Positions 31,830-41,813 of a stretch of DNA of 64,000 nt are shown one piece after another. The DNA is from Deinococcus sp. JMULE3 (lineage in GTDB: Bacteria > Deinococcota > Deinococci > Deinococcales > Deinococcaceae): the NCBI RefSeq assembly GCF_013337115.1, contig NZ_SGWE01000004.1, positions 3,045,501 to 3,109,500 on the forward strand. Direction: 5' to 3'. Position numbers and translations under genes: made by a program. The notes under the pieces are model-generated. The model was given only the letters and a program-made list of their open reading frames with translations. It had not been told where the DNA came from and made no database searches. Each line of letters opens with the position of its first letter. Positions within the stretch are counted from its first letter, which is position 1.

Positions 31830-32506
31830 ACGCCCGAATCCGCGTGCTGCTCGTCGAGGACGACCTGCGCGTCGCCCGCATCAACCGCGACCTGCTCGAA
31901 CGCGACCCCGACGTGCACGTCGTCGGCAGCGCCGCCACCTGCGCCCAGGGCGACGCACTGGCCCAGGCACTCAAGCCCGACCTGATCCTGCTGGACGTCC
32001 ACCTGCCCGACGGCAGCGGCCTGGGCCTGCTGCGGCACTGGCGCGCGCACGGCCTGACCACCGACGTCGCCCTGATCACCGCCGCCGACGACGAGGCCAG
32101 CGTCCGGCTGGCCCTCGCGCACGGCGCGTTCGACTACCTGATCAAACCCTTCACCGGCGCGCGCCTGCAGGACCTGCTGTCCCGCCACCGCGCCCGGCGC
32201 CTCCCGCCGCCCGGCGCGGCCCGCCTGGACCAGGGCCGCCTCGACCGGCTGCTCGGGCACGGCGCGCCGCAGGCCGCGACCCTGCCGCGCGGCATCGACC
32301 CGAACACCCTGGACCGCGTCGCGCAGGCCCTGACCGGCGCCCCGCAGGCCGTCACCGCCGAGGAGATCGGCGAGCAGGTGGGCCTGAGCCGCGTGACCGC
32401 GTGGCGGTACCTCGAACACCTCGTCCGCAGCGAGCAGGCCACGCTGGAACACCAGTACGGGAACGCCGGGCGACCCGTGAAACTGTACCGGGCGCGCACC
32501 CCCTGA
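31826..32506 (+). CDS. CitB/DcuR-type response regulator
   Basis: The 226-residue protein has a receiver domain (acidic pocket VEDD near residue 10, phospho-Asp in [12 protein letters not shown] near residue 57, Lys in YLIKPF near residue 109) and a C-terminal helix-turn-helix ([21 protein letters not shown]), the CitB/CitT architecture. It is coupled to the sensor kinase and should control tctCBA in response to a carboxylate. With the kinase frameshifted, signalling may be lost. Confidence 0.9.
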   Translation: MNARIRVLLVEDDLRVARINRDLLERDPDVHVVGSAATCAQGDALAQALKPDLILLDVHLPDGSGLGLLRHWRAHGLTTDVALITAADDEASVRLALAHGAFDYLIKPFTGARLQDLLSRHRARRLPPPGAARLDQGRLDRLLGHGAPQAATLPRGIDPNTLDRVAQALTGAPQAVTAEEIGEQVGLSRVTAWRYLEHLVRSEQATLEHQYGNAGRPVKLYRARTP

Positions 32507-32567
32507 TCCGGGATGAAATTGATTTGCTTGCACCGTGATCGCGTTCCATTGTCCCCTCTCCCCCTGT

Positions 32568-32650
32568 GGGACTCGGAGAGCTGCGGAGCAGAGAGGGAGG
32601 GACTCGCAGAGCGGCGCAGCTGAGGAGCGAAGCGACGGAAGGGTGAGGGG
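32568..32650. repeat. Tandem imperfect repeats in a G/C-rich intergenic element
   Basis: GGGACTCGGAGAGCTGCGG (from 32568) is followed by a diverged second copy beginning GGGACTCGCAGAGCGGCG (from 32599). Outer C-rich (32551-32565) and G-rich (32640-32651) blocks can pair, so the whole could fold as a long hairpin. No gene lies in 32507-32762. It looks like a small dispersed repeat. Confidence 0.5.
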
Positions 32651-32747
32651 GCCACCGGGCGACTCCGAATGACCTGGAATCACCTGAATCACGTATGACC
32701 CGGCGGGGACCGTGCCCGCACCACGGCCCGGCAGGCGCGGCAGCGAC

Positions 32748-32753
32748 TACACT
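32748..32753 (+). promoter_or_regulatory. -10 box, near-leaderless promoter
   Basis: TACACT lies 9 nt before the ATG at 32763. Confidence 0.45.
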
Positions 32754-32762
32754 GTTCACCCG

Positions 32763-33626
32763 ATGCGTTTCGCGCTGTTTCCTGCCCTGCTGCTCATGAC
32801 CGCCTGCGCGCCCACCCTGACCGTGCAGTCCACCCGCACCCCAGCCCTGAACGTGCAGGGGGCCGCGCCTGACGTCGTGATTCTGTCCGTCGCGGGGCGC
32901 TGCGGCGTGCCGTGCGTCGCCCCGCGTGACAACTGGGCGTACCTGGGTTCGCGCGGCACCGTGGACCGCGTCGCGCAGGAATTCGAGGCGGCTGGCATGA
33001 GCGTCCAGGCTGCGAACTACGCCAGCAGTCCCCTGTCCGAATTCACCTCGGGCCTCACCGGAACGCCGCAGCGCGGGTACGCGGCGCTGTTGCACGACCT
33101 GGACGCCCTGCGCGCCACCTGGGGGGCCGACGCGCCCCGCCTCGTGCTGCTGGGGCACTCGCAGGGCGTCGCGTGGCTGCACCAGCTGACCCGCGACCGG
33201 CCCGACGTGCCCTTCGCCGCGCAGATCGACCTGGACGGCATCTGCCTGGGCTGGAAGACCGACTTCGGACCGCTGATCCGCACCACCGACCCGTTCTCCC
33301 CCCTGAGTGCCTGCGACACCCTGACCGTCGCCGGGCAGCGCGTGAACGGCAAGGACGTCGTGTGGCCGAACGTCGCGCGCGGCATCGAGGTGCAGAGCAA
33401 ACGCCTCCCCAGGCGAGGCGCGGCCAACGGGTTCGCCGTGAACTACCTCTTCGAGGTGGAGGGCAACGTGCGCCTGGACGGCACCACGCGCGGCCTGACC
33501 CGCTTCGTGTCGCCCCGCGAGGACCACAGCGCCGTCACCTACCCCGGCAGCGACGCCATGACCTGGGTCGCCGGGCAGGTCCGCGCCCTGACGCAGGACT
33601 GGACGCAGGGCACGCACACGCCCTGA
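32763..33626 (+). CDS. Alpha/beta-hydrolase-like lipoprotein
   Basis: The 287-residue product has a lipoprotein signal (LLLMTAC) and a nucleophile elbow LLGHSQG (Ser at about residue 138), with a late PREDHSAVTYPGS segment that could hold the catalytic His. It is probably a surface lipase or esterase. Several Cys pairs (GRCGVPCV) may form disulfides. The exact substrate is unknown. Confidence 0.7.
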   Translation: MRFALFPALLLMTACAPTLTVQSTRTPALNVQGAAPDVVILSVAGRCGVPCVAPRDNWAYLGSRGTVDRVAQEFEAAGMSVQAANYASSPLSEFTSGLTGTPQRGYAALLHDLDALRATWGADAPRLVLLGHSQGVAWLHQLTRDRPDVPFAAQIDLDGICLGWKTDFGPLIRTTDPFSPLSACDTLTVAGQRVNGKDVVWPNVARGIEVQSKRLPRRGAANGFAVNYLFEVEGNVRLDGTTRGLTRFVSPREDHSAVTYPGSDAMTWVAGQVRALTQDWTQGTHTP

Positions 33627-33640
33627 GCAGGCAGTGAACG

Positions 33641-34033
33641 TCAGTCCTGCAGCTGGAGGTCCGCCAGCCACGCCTGCGCCGCCTGCGCGTCCTGCACGGT
33701 CGCGCCGCGTTCTGGCGGGAACCACGCCAGCAGCGCCCTGAGGGCCGCGCCGCGCGGCGCTCCCTCGCTGAAGATCACCTTGTGATCCCCGTCATGCAGG
33801 TGCAGCAGGCCCACCGGGTCCCCCTCGCGCACCGTGCCCACCAGCAGCGGCTCGCCCAGCCACACGGCGTCCACCTCGGCATTGTCTGCCGGGTTCAGCG
33901 TGCCGGGCAGGCAGCCGTAATTCACGGGCGCCTCCCGCGCCTCGACCCGCAGGGGTTCCAGCCGACCGTCGCGCCACACGAAGCGTTCGCGTTGCCCCGC
34001 CGTCCACTCGACGACGCCACGCCACGCCCTCAC
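33641..34033 (-). CDS. Inorganic-pyrophosphatase-like protein, degenerate
   Basis: The 130-residue product keeps the soluble family I pyrophosphatase outline: [11 protein letters not shown], then [35 protein letters not shown]. The metal-binding DGDPLD block of true enzymes is replaced by PADNAEVD, and the later acidic residues are reduced, so pyrophosphatase activity is doubtful. The GTG overlaps the stop of the upstream lipoprotein gene (GTGA). Confidence 0.65.
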   Translation of the reverse strand: MRAWRGVVEWTAGQRERFVWRDGRLEPLRVEAREAPVNYGCLPGTLNPADNAEVDAVWLGEPLLVGTVREGDPVGLLHLHDGDHKVIFSEGAPRGAALRALLAWFPPERGATVQDAQAAQAWLADLQLQD

Positions 34034-34410
34034 GGTTTCACCTCGTACAGTTCCACCTGCCGCAGGACCGTCCCGCCGAAGGACAGCACCGCCCGGTACG
34101 CGCCCTTCTCGGGGGCGCGCAGGCTGAACGTCGCGGCCCGCTGCGTGTCGTCCAGGTACACGCTGTCCGTGCCGATGGCCTGGGAGCCGTTGAACCACGC
34201 GACACTCAGGAATCCGGGCGTGATCGGACCGTCCACCTGGGCGCGCAGCAGCAGCGTCTCGCCGTCGCGGGTCAGGGTCGCGCCGGTCACGCGCGCCGGG
34301 AGTTCCGGCTGGATCTGGCCGGGAATCAGCGGCACGAAGTTGTAGCGGCACCCCGCCAGGGCGGGGCACAGCAGCGCGAGCAGGAGCAGGGAACGCCTCA
34401 CGCTGTCCAT
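34030..34410 (-). CDS. Small lipoprotein, 126 residues
   Basis: The signal [14 protein letters not shown] ends in a lipobox. The mature part looks like a single beta-sandwich ([43 protein letters not shown]). I do not recognise a family. It forms a pair with the pyrophosphatase-like gene through a GTGA overlap. Confidence 0.65.
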   Translation of the reverse strand: MDSVRRSLLLLALLCPALAGCRYNFVPLIPGQIQPELPARVTGATLTRDGETLLLRAQVDGPITPGFLSVAWFNGSQAIGTDSVYLDDTQRAATFSLRAPEKGAYRAVLSFGGTVLRQVELYEVKP

Positions 34411-34436
34411 GCTACCCGCCCGCGCCGAGGGTACGT

Positions 34437-35333
34437 TCAGGGCAGTCGGTGCGCCTCAATGAAGTCGATGACGGCCTGCCGGGTGCCGCCCAGGAACGTC
34501 AGGGGGCGCGCCATGGCCGCGATGATCGTGATGTGCCCCAGTTTCGGCAGCACAGTCCGCGTGACGGGGATGCCCGCACGCTTCAGGGCCTCTTCCATGT
34601 TCAGGGCGTTCTGCGGGTACACCGTGTCGTCGTCCGCCGCGACGAGCAGCAGGTGGGGCGGCGCGTCGGCGCGCACGTGCCGGTCGGGCATGACCTCGTC
34701 CGGGGTGGCGCCGACCGGGAAGGCCTTCGCGCTGGAGAACTGCCGGAAGTCGTACGAGTACGGCCCGGCCACGCCGATCACGCCGCGGATCGCGCTGACC
34801 GGTACGTCCGCCTCGGCGAGCCAGCGGGCGTTGTCCACGACCTCCACGGCGTTGAAGCCCCCGGCCGAGTGGCCCATCACGAACACGTTCTGCGCGTTGC
34901 CGCCCAGCGCGACCGCCTTCTCACGCAGGACCTTCAGCGCCTGCGCGGCGTCCTGCACGTACGACGGGTAGCGGTTCGCCGGGGCGAGGCGGTAACTCAT
35001 GACGGCCGTGACGTACCCGGCGCGCGCCAGGGACTCCCCGACGAACTTGTGCCCGTCCTTGTCGCCGTTTTCCCAGCTGCCACCGTGAATGAACAGCACC
35101 ATGGGCGCGTTGCGGGCGCCCTGCGGGGCGTACACGTCCATCACGTTTCGGACGTCCGGGCCGTAGCGGACGTTGCTGGTCACGTCCAGTCCGGCGGTGG
35201 ACACCACGCGGTTCAGGGTGTCCTGGGCGCCGTCGCGTGAGCAGGCACTCAGGGCGGCCATCAGGGTCAGGGCGCCCACGCCGATCAGGGCGGCGCGGCG
35301 CACGCGGCGGGACGGGGCAGAGGTTCCGGTCAT
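34437..35333 (-). CDS. Alpha/beta-hydrolase lipoprotein, BD-FAE/esterase type
   Basis: The 298-residue product has a lipobox (AALSAC), the oxyanion motif [12 protein letters not shown] (about residue 80), the nucleophile elbow [10 protein letters not shown] (Ser near residue 157), a DDDTVYP acid segment and a late LGHITII His. This is the bacterial hormone-sensitive-lipase/BD-FAE arrangement, so it probably hydrolyses small esters at the cell surface. Leaderless: TAGGGT (35340-35345, minus) lies 6 nt before the ATG. It is divergent from the lycopene cyclase gene. Confidence 0.85.
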   Translation of the reverse strand: MTGTSAPSRRVRRAALIGVGALTLMAALSACSRDGAQDTLNRVVSTAGLDVTSNVRYGPDVRNVMDVYAPQGARNAPMVLFIHGGSWENGDKDGHKFVGESLARAGYVTAVMSYRLAPANRYPSYVQDAAQALKVLREKAVALGGNAQNVFVMGHSAGGFNAVEVVDNARWLAEADVPVSAIRGVIGVAGPYSYDFRQFSSAKAFPVGATPDEVMPDRHVRADAPPHLLLVAADDDTVYPQNALNMEEALKRAGIPVTRTVLPKLGHITIIAAMARPLTFLGGTRQAVIDFIEAHRLP

Positions 35334-35441
35334 CCATTCACCCTAGTGCGCGGCCCGGCCGCCGGCAGCGCGCCGCGCCACAGTCCAGAATTGAACTGCC
35401 GTTCATGCGCGGGCGTACACTCCGCCGCCGCGCGGGCACGC

Positions 35442-35447
35442 TACCCT
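35442..35447 (+). promoter_or_regulatory. -10 box, leaderless promoter of the lycopene cyclase gene
   Basis: TACCCT then 6 nt then ATG at 35454. Confidence 0.6.
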
Positions 35448-35453
35448 GCGCGC

Positions 35454-36935
35454 ATGCCCGCCCCCACCGAGCCCGCGCACACCGAGCCCGCGCACACCGA
35501 CGCCCTGATCGTCGGCGCGGGGCCCGCCGCGCTGGCCCTGGCGGCCGAACTGCGCGCCCGGCACCACAGCGTCCGGATCGTGGCGCCGCACGCGCCGCAG
35601 GCCTTCCCCGCCACGTACGGCGCGTGGCTGGACGACCTGCCCGGCTGGGCGCAGGCCTGCGCCGCGCACGTCTGGACCGACGTGCGGGTATACACCGGCC
35701 CGCAGCCCACGCCGCTGCTGCGCCCCTACGCGCTGCTGGACAACACCCGGTTCCTGCACGCGCTGCTGGACCGAGCCGGACCCCTGGCCTGGACCGTGGG
35801 AACCGTCACGCACGCCGCGCCCGACCCGGACGGCTGGACCGTGCACACCCGCGAAGGGGAAGTGCTGAGGGCCCGCTTCGTGGTGGACGCCGCCGGGCAC
35901 GCGGGCAGCCTGCGCCGACCCCGCCATCCCGGCGGCGCGGCCCTGCAGACCGCGTACGGCCTCACCGCCCGCTTCGAGCGGCCCCCCAGTGCGCCCGGCG
36001 GGGTGGTCTGGATGGACTACCGCGCCCCGCACGGTCCGGGCGACACCCCCACCTTCCTGTACGCCATGCACCTGGGCGGCGACACGTACTTCGTGGAGGA
36101 AACCAGCCTGATCGCCCGCCCCGCCCCCACCCGCGCGGCCCTGCGCGCGCGGCTGCACGAGCGCCTGCGCGCGCAGGGCACCCCGCCCGGCGAGATCCTG
36201 CATGAGGAATGGGTGGCGTTCCCCATGAACGCCGCCGCCCCCGACCCGCACGGTCCGCTGGCCTTCGGGGCCGCTGGGGGCATGGTCCACCCCATCAGTG
36301 GGTTTCAGGTGGCGGGCGCCCTGCACCGCGCCCCGCATGTCGCCGACGCGGCCTCAGCCGCCCTGCGCGCCGGACGCGACCCGCACGCGGCGGCCTGGGC
36401 GGCCCTGTGGCCCCCGGAGCGCCGCGCCGCACGCGAGGTTCACCTGCTGGGCGTGCAGGCCCTGCTGAACCTGCCCCCGGACCAGCTGGCCGGGTTCTTC
36501 CGGGCGTTCTTCGCGCTGCCGCCCGCCGCGTGGCACGCGTTCCTCGACCCGGACACGCCGCCCGGCGCACTGGCCCGCACGATGCTGCGCCTGTTCGCAG
36601 CGCTGCCAGGGCGCACCCGGCTGCCGCTGGCCCGCGCGGCCCTCGCCACGCCGGGGGTCAGCGGACGCGCGCTGCGCTCGGCCATGAACGCCCCTACAGC
36701 CTCCGCCCATCCGCACCCGGCCCCGGCGCGGCAGGCTGGAGGAATGAGCGACGATACGCGCAGAGAGAACGCCGTCCTGAACCACGAGGACCTGAACCAG
36801 ACCGACACCATCCAGAGCGGCATGCAGGGCGCCACCGGGAACGCCGACGCGAACGGCCTCGACCCCGACGTGGACCTGGGCGAACGGGTCGAGGAACTGC
36901 GCGAGAACCTCCGCCCGCTGACCGAACAGAAGTAA
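35454..36935 (+). CDS. crtLm: Lycopene cyclase family protein with an in-frame C-terminal extra module
   Basis: Residues of about 15-400 match lycopene beta-cyclase flavoproteins: dinucleotide-binding [41 protein letters not shown] and [12 protein letters not shown]. It should cyclise lycopene ends in carotenoid synthesis at the membrane. After about residue 410 the sequence becomes Ala/Pro-rich and then, from Met431, an acidic hydrophilic 63-residue segment ([20 protein letters not shown]...) with no stop between. This tail looks like a separate small gene fused to the cyclase. Confidence 0.8.
   Translation: MPAPTEPAHTEPAHTDALIVGAGPAALALAAELRARHHSVRIVAPHAPQAFPATYGAWLDDLPGWAQACAAHVWTDVRVYTGPQPTPLLRPYALLDNTRFLHALLDRAGPLAWTVGTVTHAAPDPDGWTVHTREGEVLRARFVVDAAGHAGSLRRPRHPGGAALQTAYGLTARFERPPSAPGGVVWMDYRAPHGPGDTPTFLYAMHLGGDTYFVEETSLIARPAPTRAALRARLHERLRAQGTPPGEILHEEWVAFPMNAAAPDPHGPLAFGAAGGMVHPISGFQVAGALHRAPHVADAASAALRAGRDPHAAAWAALWPPERRAAREVHLLGVQALLNLPPDQLAGFFRAFFALPPAAWHAFLDPDTPPGALARTMLRLFAALPGRTRLPLARAALATPGVSGRALRSAMNAPTASAHPHPAPARQAGGMSDDTRRENAVLNHEDLNQTDTIQSGMQGATGNADANGLDPDVDLGERVEELRENLRPLTEQK
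36744..36935 (+). CDS. Possible separate small acidic protein, 63 residues (in frame with the cyclase)
   Basis: The ATG at 36744 is preceded by CTGGAGGA, but the spacing is short. The peptide is acidic and disordered-looking ([20 protein letters not shown], ending [12 protein letters not shown]). In the next frame a TGA overlaps this ATG as ATGA, so a one-base shift upstream would give an ordinary coupled gene pair. Whether it is made alone or as a fusion is open. Confidence 0.4.
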   Translation: MSDDTRRENAVLNHEDLNQTDTIQSGMQGATGNADANGLDPDVDLGERVEELRENLRPLTEQK

Positions 36936-36953
36936 ACCTGCGCGCAGGAACAG

Positions 36954-36984
36954 GGGGGGCGGCCAGCAGTCGGGGCCGCCCCCC
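36954..36984 (+). terminator. Stem-loop after the cyclase gene
   Basis: GGGGGGCGGCC and GGCCGCCCCCC form a perfect 11-bp stem with a 9-nt loop. No T-run. Its right arm reaches the -35 area of the sdaAB promoter. Confidence 0.6.
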
Positions 36985-36997
36985 TGTGCGGCGCCCC

Positions 36998-37003
36998 TAT
37001 ACT
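36998..37003 (+). promoter_or_regulatory. -10 box, leaderless promoter of sdaAB
   Basis: TATACT then 6 nt then ATG at 37010. Confidence 0.6.
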
Positions 37004-37009
37004 CGCCGC

Positions 37010-37675
37010 ATGTCCCTCCTCGACATGATCGGGCCCGTCATGATCGGCCCCAGCAGCAGCCACACCGCCGGGGCCTGCCGCCTGGGTCTGGTCGCGCACC
37101 ACCTGCTCGGCGAACCGCCCCGCGCGGCCCGCATCGGCCTGCACGCCTCGTTCGCCAAGACCGGGCGCGGGCACGGCACGCACCTGGCGCTGATCGCGGG
37201 GTTGCTGGGCATGCGGCCCGACGACCAGCGCCTGCCCGCCGCGTTCGAGGAAGCGCAGGCGCAGGGCCTGACCTTCGAGTTCCACGACGCGGACCTGGGC
37301 GACGTGCACCCCAACACCGCGCTGATCGAGGTGAGCGGCGACACGCAGCGGGTCACGGTGCAGGGCAGCAGCACGGGCGGCGGCGTGATCCTCGTCACGC
37401 ACGTGCAGGGCCTGGGCGTGAACTTCAGCGGCGCGAGCCCCACCCTGATCCTGCGCTACACCGACGCGGTCGGCATGATCGCCCGCATCGCCACGACCAT
37501 CGCAGCGGACGGCGTGAACATCGCCACGCTGACCTGCACCCGCCAGACGCGCGGGGGTCAGGCGCTGCTGGCCGTGGAACTCGACCAGCCCCTGAGCCCC
37601 GAGGCGCAGGCGTTCCTGGCCCGCTGGGCCGACGTGAACTGGCTGCGGATGCTGCCGAAACTCATGGACGGCTGA
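37010..37675 (+). CDS. sdaAB: L-serine ammonia-lyase, iron-sulfur type, beta subunit
   Basis: The 221-residue protein has [19 protein letters not shown] at the start, [18 protein letters not shown] and [22 protein letters not shown], followed by an ACT-like regulatory end. This is the beta chain of two-subunit L-serine dehydratases, which deaminate serine to pyruvate using a 4Fe-4S cluster held by the alpha chain. The alpha gene (sdaAA) is not in this window. Confidence 0.9.
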   Translation: MSLLDMIGPVMIGPSSSHTAGACRLGLVAHHLLGEPPRAARIGLHASFAKTGRGHGTHLALIAGLLGMRPDDQRLPAAFEEAQAQGLTFEFHDADLGDVHPNTALIEVSGDTQRVTVQGSSTGGGVILVTHVQGLGVNFSGASPTLILRYTDAVGMIARIATTIAADGVNIATLTCTRQTRGGQALLAVELDQPLSPEAQAFLARWADVNWLRMLPKLMDG

Positions 37676-37707
37676 CCCGCTACGGGATCAGCCGCCCGGA
37701 GCCGGCG

Positions 37708-38703
37708 TCAGCGGTTGGCGTCCACCCGCGCGAGTTCCGCCGTGATCGCCGCGTCCAGCTGCGGGAACACTTCCGGCCAGGGCTGGTTCAGACTGGCCCC
37801 GGCGGCCGGGACGTGCCCGCCGCCGCCGAGCGTCACGGCGATGTTCTGCGCGCTGACGCCCGCGCGGGAGCGCAGGGACAGCTTCACGCGCTCCCCGAAG
37901 TCCTTGACCATCACGGCCAGCTGCGACCCCTCGGCGTTGCGGAGCATCCCGACGTAACTCTCGACGTCCTCCCAGGCGGCCCCGGCGCGCGCCAGCATCG
38001 CCTCGTCCACCCGGGCGAGGACCACGCGCCCGCCGTGCAGGAATTCCAGGCTGCCCAGCACCTCGCGCAGCAGCGTGTAGTACGTGCGGGGATTCTGGCC
38101 CAGCTGGTCACTGATCCAGCCCAGGCGGGCGCCCGCCTCGCGCAGCCGCGCGGCGGTCCGGAACGCGCCGGGCGTGACCGAATCGAACCGGAACGACCCG
38201 GTGTCCGTCACGAGGCCCAGCATCAGCGGCGTGGCGATCTCCTCGGTCCACCCGGCGCCCAGCAGGTCGATCAGGTCCGCGACCATCACGGCCGCCGCCG
38301 GTTGCGAGGGGTCCACGGCCAGTGCGTCGGCGCGGCGGGCGTTCGTGCCATGGTGGTCGACGTTCACGACCGGACCGCTGAACACGCTCAGGTCCGCGCC
38401 GCCCACCCGGACGTGATCGTTGTTGTCCACGTCCAGCACGGCCGCCAGCGCCCCGGCAGGCCACTCGGTCAGGCGCCCCTCGGTCAGTTCGCCGGGGCGG
38501 GGCATGAACGCCAGGAAGCGCGGGACCTGCATGGGCGCGATCACCTCGCGGCCCAGGCTGCGCAGGGCGCGCGTCAGGCCGAGCACGCTGCCCAGCGCGT
38601 CCCCGTCCGGATTCTCGTGCGAGAGGACCACGATCGGTCCGGAGTGGTCCAGTAGGGCGCGGGCGACCGCCGCGAGGTCGGAGGTGGGGGAGAGGTCCGT
38701 CAT
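37708..38703 (-). CDS. nrnA: DHH-family nanoRNase/pAp phosphatase
   Basis: The 331-residue protein has the DHH motifs SHENPDGDALGS (about 28-39), LDVDNND, NVDHHGTNARR (about 113-123) and GLVTDTGSFRFD, and a DHHA1 end with GGGGHVPAAGASL. NrnA enzymes degrade 2-5 nt RNA and dephosphorylate pAp using Mn. Leaderless: TATAGT (38710-38715, minus) is 6 nt before the ATG. It converges with sdaAB. Confidence 0.9.
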   Translation of the reverse strand: MTDLSPTSDLAAVARALLDHSGPIVVLSHENPDGDALGSVLGLTRALRSLGREVIAPMQVPRFLAFMPRPGELTEGRLTEWPAGALAAVLDVDNNDHVRVGGADLSVFSGPVVNVDHHGTNARRADALAVDPSQPAAAVMVADLIDLLGAGWTEEIATPLMLGLVTDTGSFRFDSVTPGAFRTAARLREAGARLGWISDQLGQNPRTYYTLLREVLGSLEFLHGGRVVLARVDEAMLARAGAAWEDVESYVGMLRNAEGSQLAVMVKDFGERVKLSLRSRAGVSAQNIAVTLGGGGHVPAAGASLNQPWPEVFPQLDAAITAELARVDANR

Positions 38704-38756
38704 CCCTCAACTATAGGCGGCGCGGGCAATCCTGGCCGCCGCGCGCCCAACGAAGC

Positions 38757-38784
38757 GCGCCACCCGAGTCGAACCGGGTGGCGC
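38757..38784 (-). terminator. Stem-loop after the PfkB kinase gene
   Basis: GCGCCACCCG and CGGGTGGCGC form a perfect 10-bp stem with an 8-nt loop between the kinase gene stop and the nrnA promoter. Confidence 0.6.
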
Positions 38785-38799
38785 ATTCACACTGTCCGC

Positions 38800-39804
<1,005 letters not shown>

Positions 39805-39873
39805 AGGGGATTCCTCCGGGGAGCCTGTCTGGGCGGCCCTGAATAGTGACTGGGGGGTAATTCTTGCTCGCGG

Positions 39874-40818
<945 letters not shown>

Positions 40819-40910
40819 GCGGGGACGGCCCTCCGGGGCCAGGAAGTGAGGGGCAGCGTGTGGGCGGGACAACGGTGAGCGCCGCTGTGGGCGCGCCGGG
40901 AACACGTCAG

Positions 40911-40916
40911 TATACT
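40911..40916 (+). promoter_or_regulatory. -10 box of the TPR-nnr operon
   Basis: TATACT lies 6 nt before the GTG at 40923, giving a leaderless upstream ORF. Confidence 0.6.
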
Positions 40917-40922
40917 CACGGG

Positions 40923-40979
40923 GTGAGTTTCCGTTCCGGGCTGTTCCTCTGCCGCGCCACCTGCCGGGGTCCGTCGTGA
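40923..40979 (+). CDS. Leaderless 18-residue upstream ORF coupled to the TPR gene
   Basis: GTG six nt after TATACT opens MSFRSGLFLCRATCRGPS. Its TGA (40977-40979) overlaps the TPR gene GTG (40976-40978) as GTGA. The layout is the same as upstream of potA. Confidence 0.5.
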   Translation: MSFRSGLFLCRATCRGPS

Positions 40980-41806
40980 CCGCCGACCTGACCACCGACC
41001 CCCAGGTCGTCCCGGACCCCGCCCCGGCCACGCTGGGCGACCTGATCCGCGCCGGGGCGTGGCGCCGCGCCGCCGCGACCGCCAGCGTGCTGGGCGAGAG
41101 TGCCGACCTCGTCGACGCCCTGCAGACGCTGCGGGTCGTGCAGGACGAGATCCGCGCCCGCCGGTACCCCGCCGCGCGCCAGCAGCTGGCCGCGTACGCC
41201 GCGGCCGCCGACTCGCTGACGCACCCGCTGGCGGCCGAGCTGCGCCTGTACGTCCACCCGGCGGACGTCATGCAGGCGCTGGACGCGCTGGAGGCGCAGC
41301 GCCGCGCCGACGATCCGGCCGCGCTGCGTGGGGCACTGGCGGGCGCGCTGGCACAGCCCATGACCCGCGCCGAGGCGCTGAACGCGCTGGGTGTCCTGCA
41401 CGCCATGCTGGGCGACGAGGCGCAGGCCCGCGAGGCCCTGACCGCCGCGCGCGAGGCCGACCCCGGCCACTACCGCGCCCTGACGAACCTGGGCAACCTG
41501 GACATGGAGGCCGGCCGCTTCGCGCAGGCGGAAGCCATCTACCGCGAGGTGCTCACCCTGGAACCCGACTACGACGGCGGGCACCACAACCTCGGGGTGG
41601 CGGTGCGCCGCCAGGGGCGCGTGGCGGAGGGCGTGCGGCACATCCGCCACGGGCAGCGGCTGTCCATGAAACGCTCCCGCGAGGACACCCGCGCCGAGGC
41701 CAGGGAACAGCTGAGCCGCACGCCGGGCCTGAAGTACCTGCGCTTCGTGCTGCTCGCGGTCGCCGCGCTGGTCATCTTCCTCGTGCTGCGCGGCGCCGGC
41801 AGCTGA
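40976..41806 (+). CDS. TPR protein with a C-terminal membrane anchor
   Basis: The 276-residue protein has TPR units at about residues 135-235 (RAEALNALGVLHAMLGDEAQ, YRALTNLGNLDMEAGRFAQA, YDGGHHNLGVAVRRQGRVAE) and a single C-terminal membrane segment (FVLLAVAALVIFLVL), so it is probably tail-anchored with TPRs in the cytosol. No enzyme domain is seen. It starts by coupling to the leaderless micro-ORF and precedes nnr by 7 bp. Confidence 0.75.
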   Translation: MTADLTTDPQVVPDPAPATLGDLIRAGAWRRAAATASVLGESADLVDALQTLRVVQDEIRARRYPAARQQLAAYAAAADSLTHPLAAELRLYVHPADVMQALDALEAQRRADDPAALRGALAGALAQPMTRAEALNALGVLHAMLGDEAQAREALTAAREADPGHYRALTNLGNLDMEAGRFAQAEAIYREVLTLEPDYDGGHHNLGVAVRRQGRVAEGVRHIRHGQRLSMKRSREDTRAEAREQLSRTPGLKYLRFVLLAVAALVIFLVLRGAGS

Positions 41807-41813
41807 GCGGATC

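Noticed and set aside
34197..34369. Longer version of the pyrophosphatase-like gene starting upstream of 34033
   Set aside because: The upstream part overlaps the lipoprotein gene in another frame and reads as Arg/Pro-rich shadow sequence; the GTG at 34033 with GTGA overlap is the sensible start.
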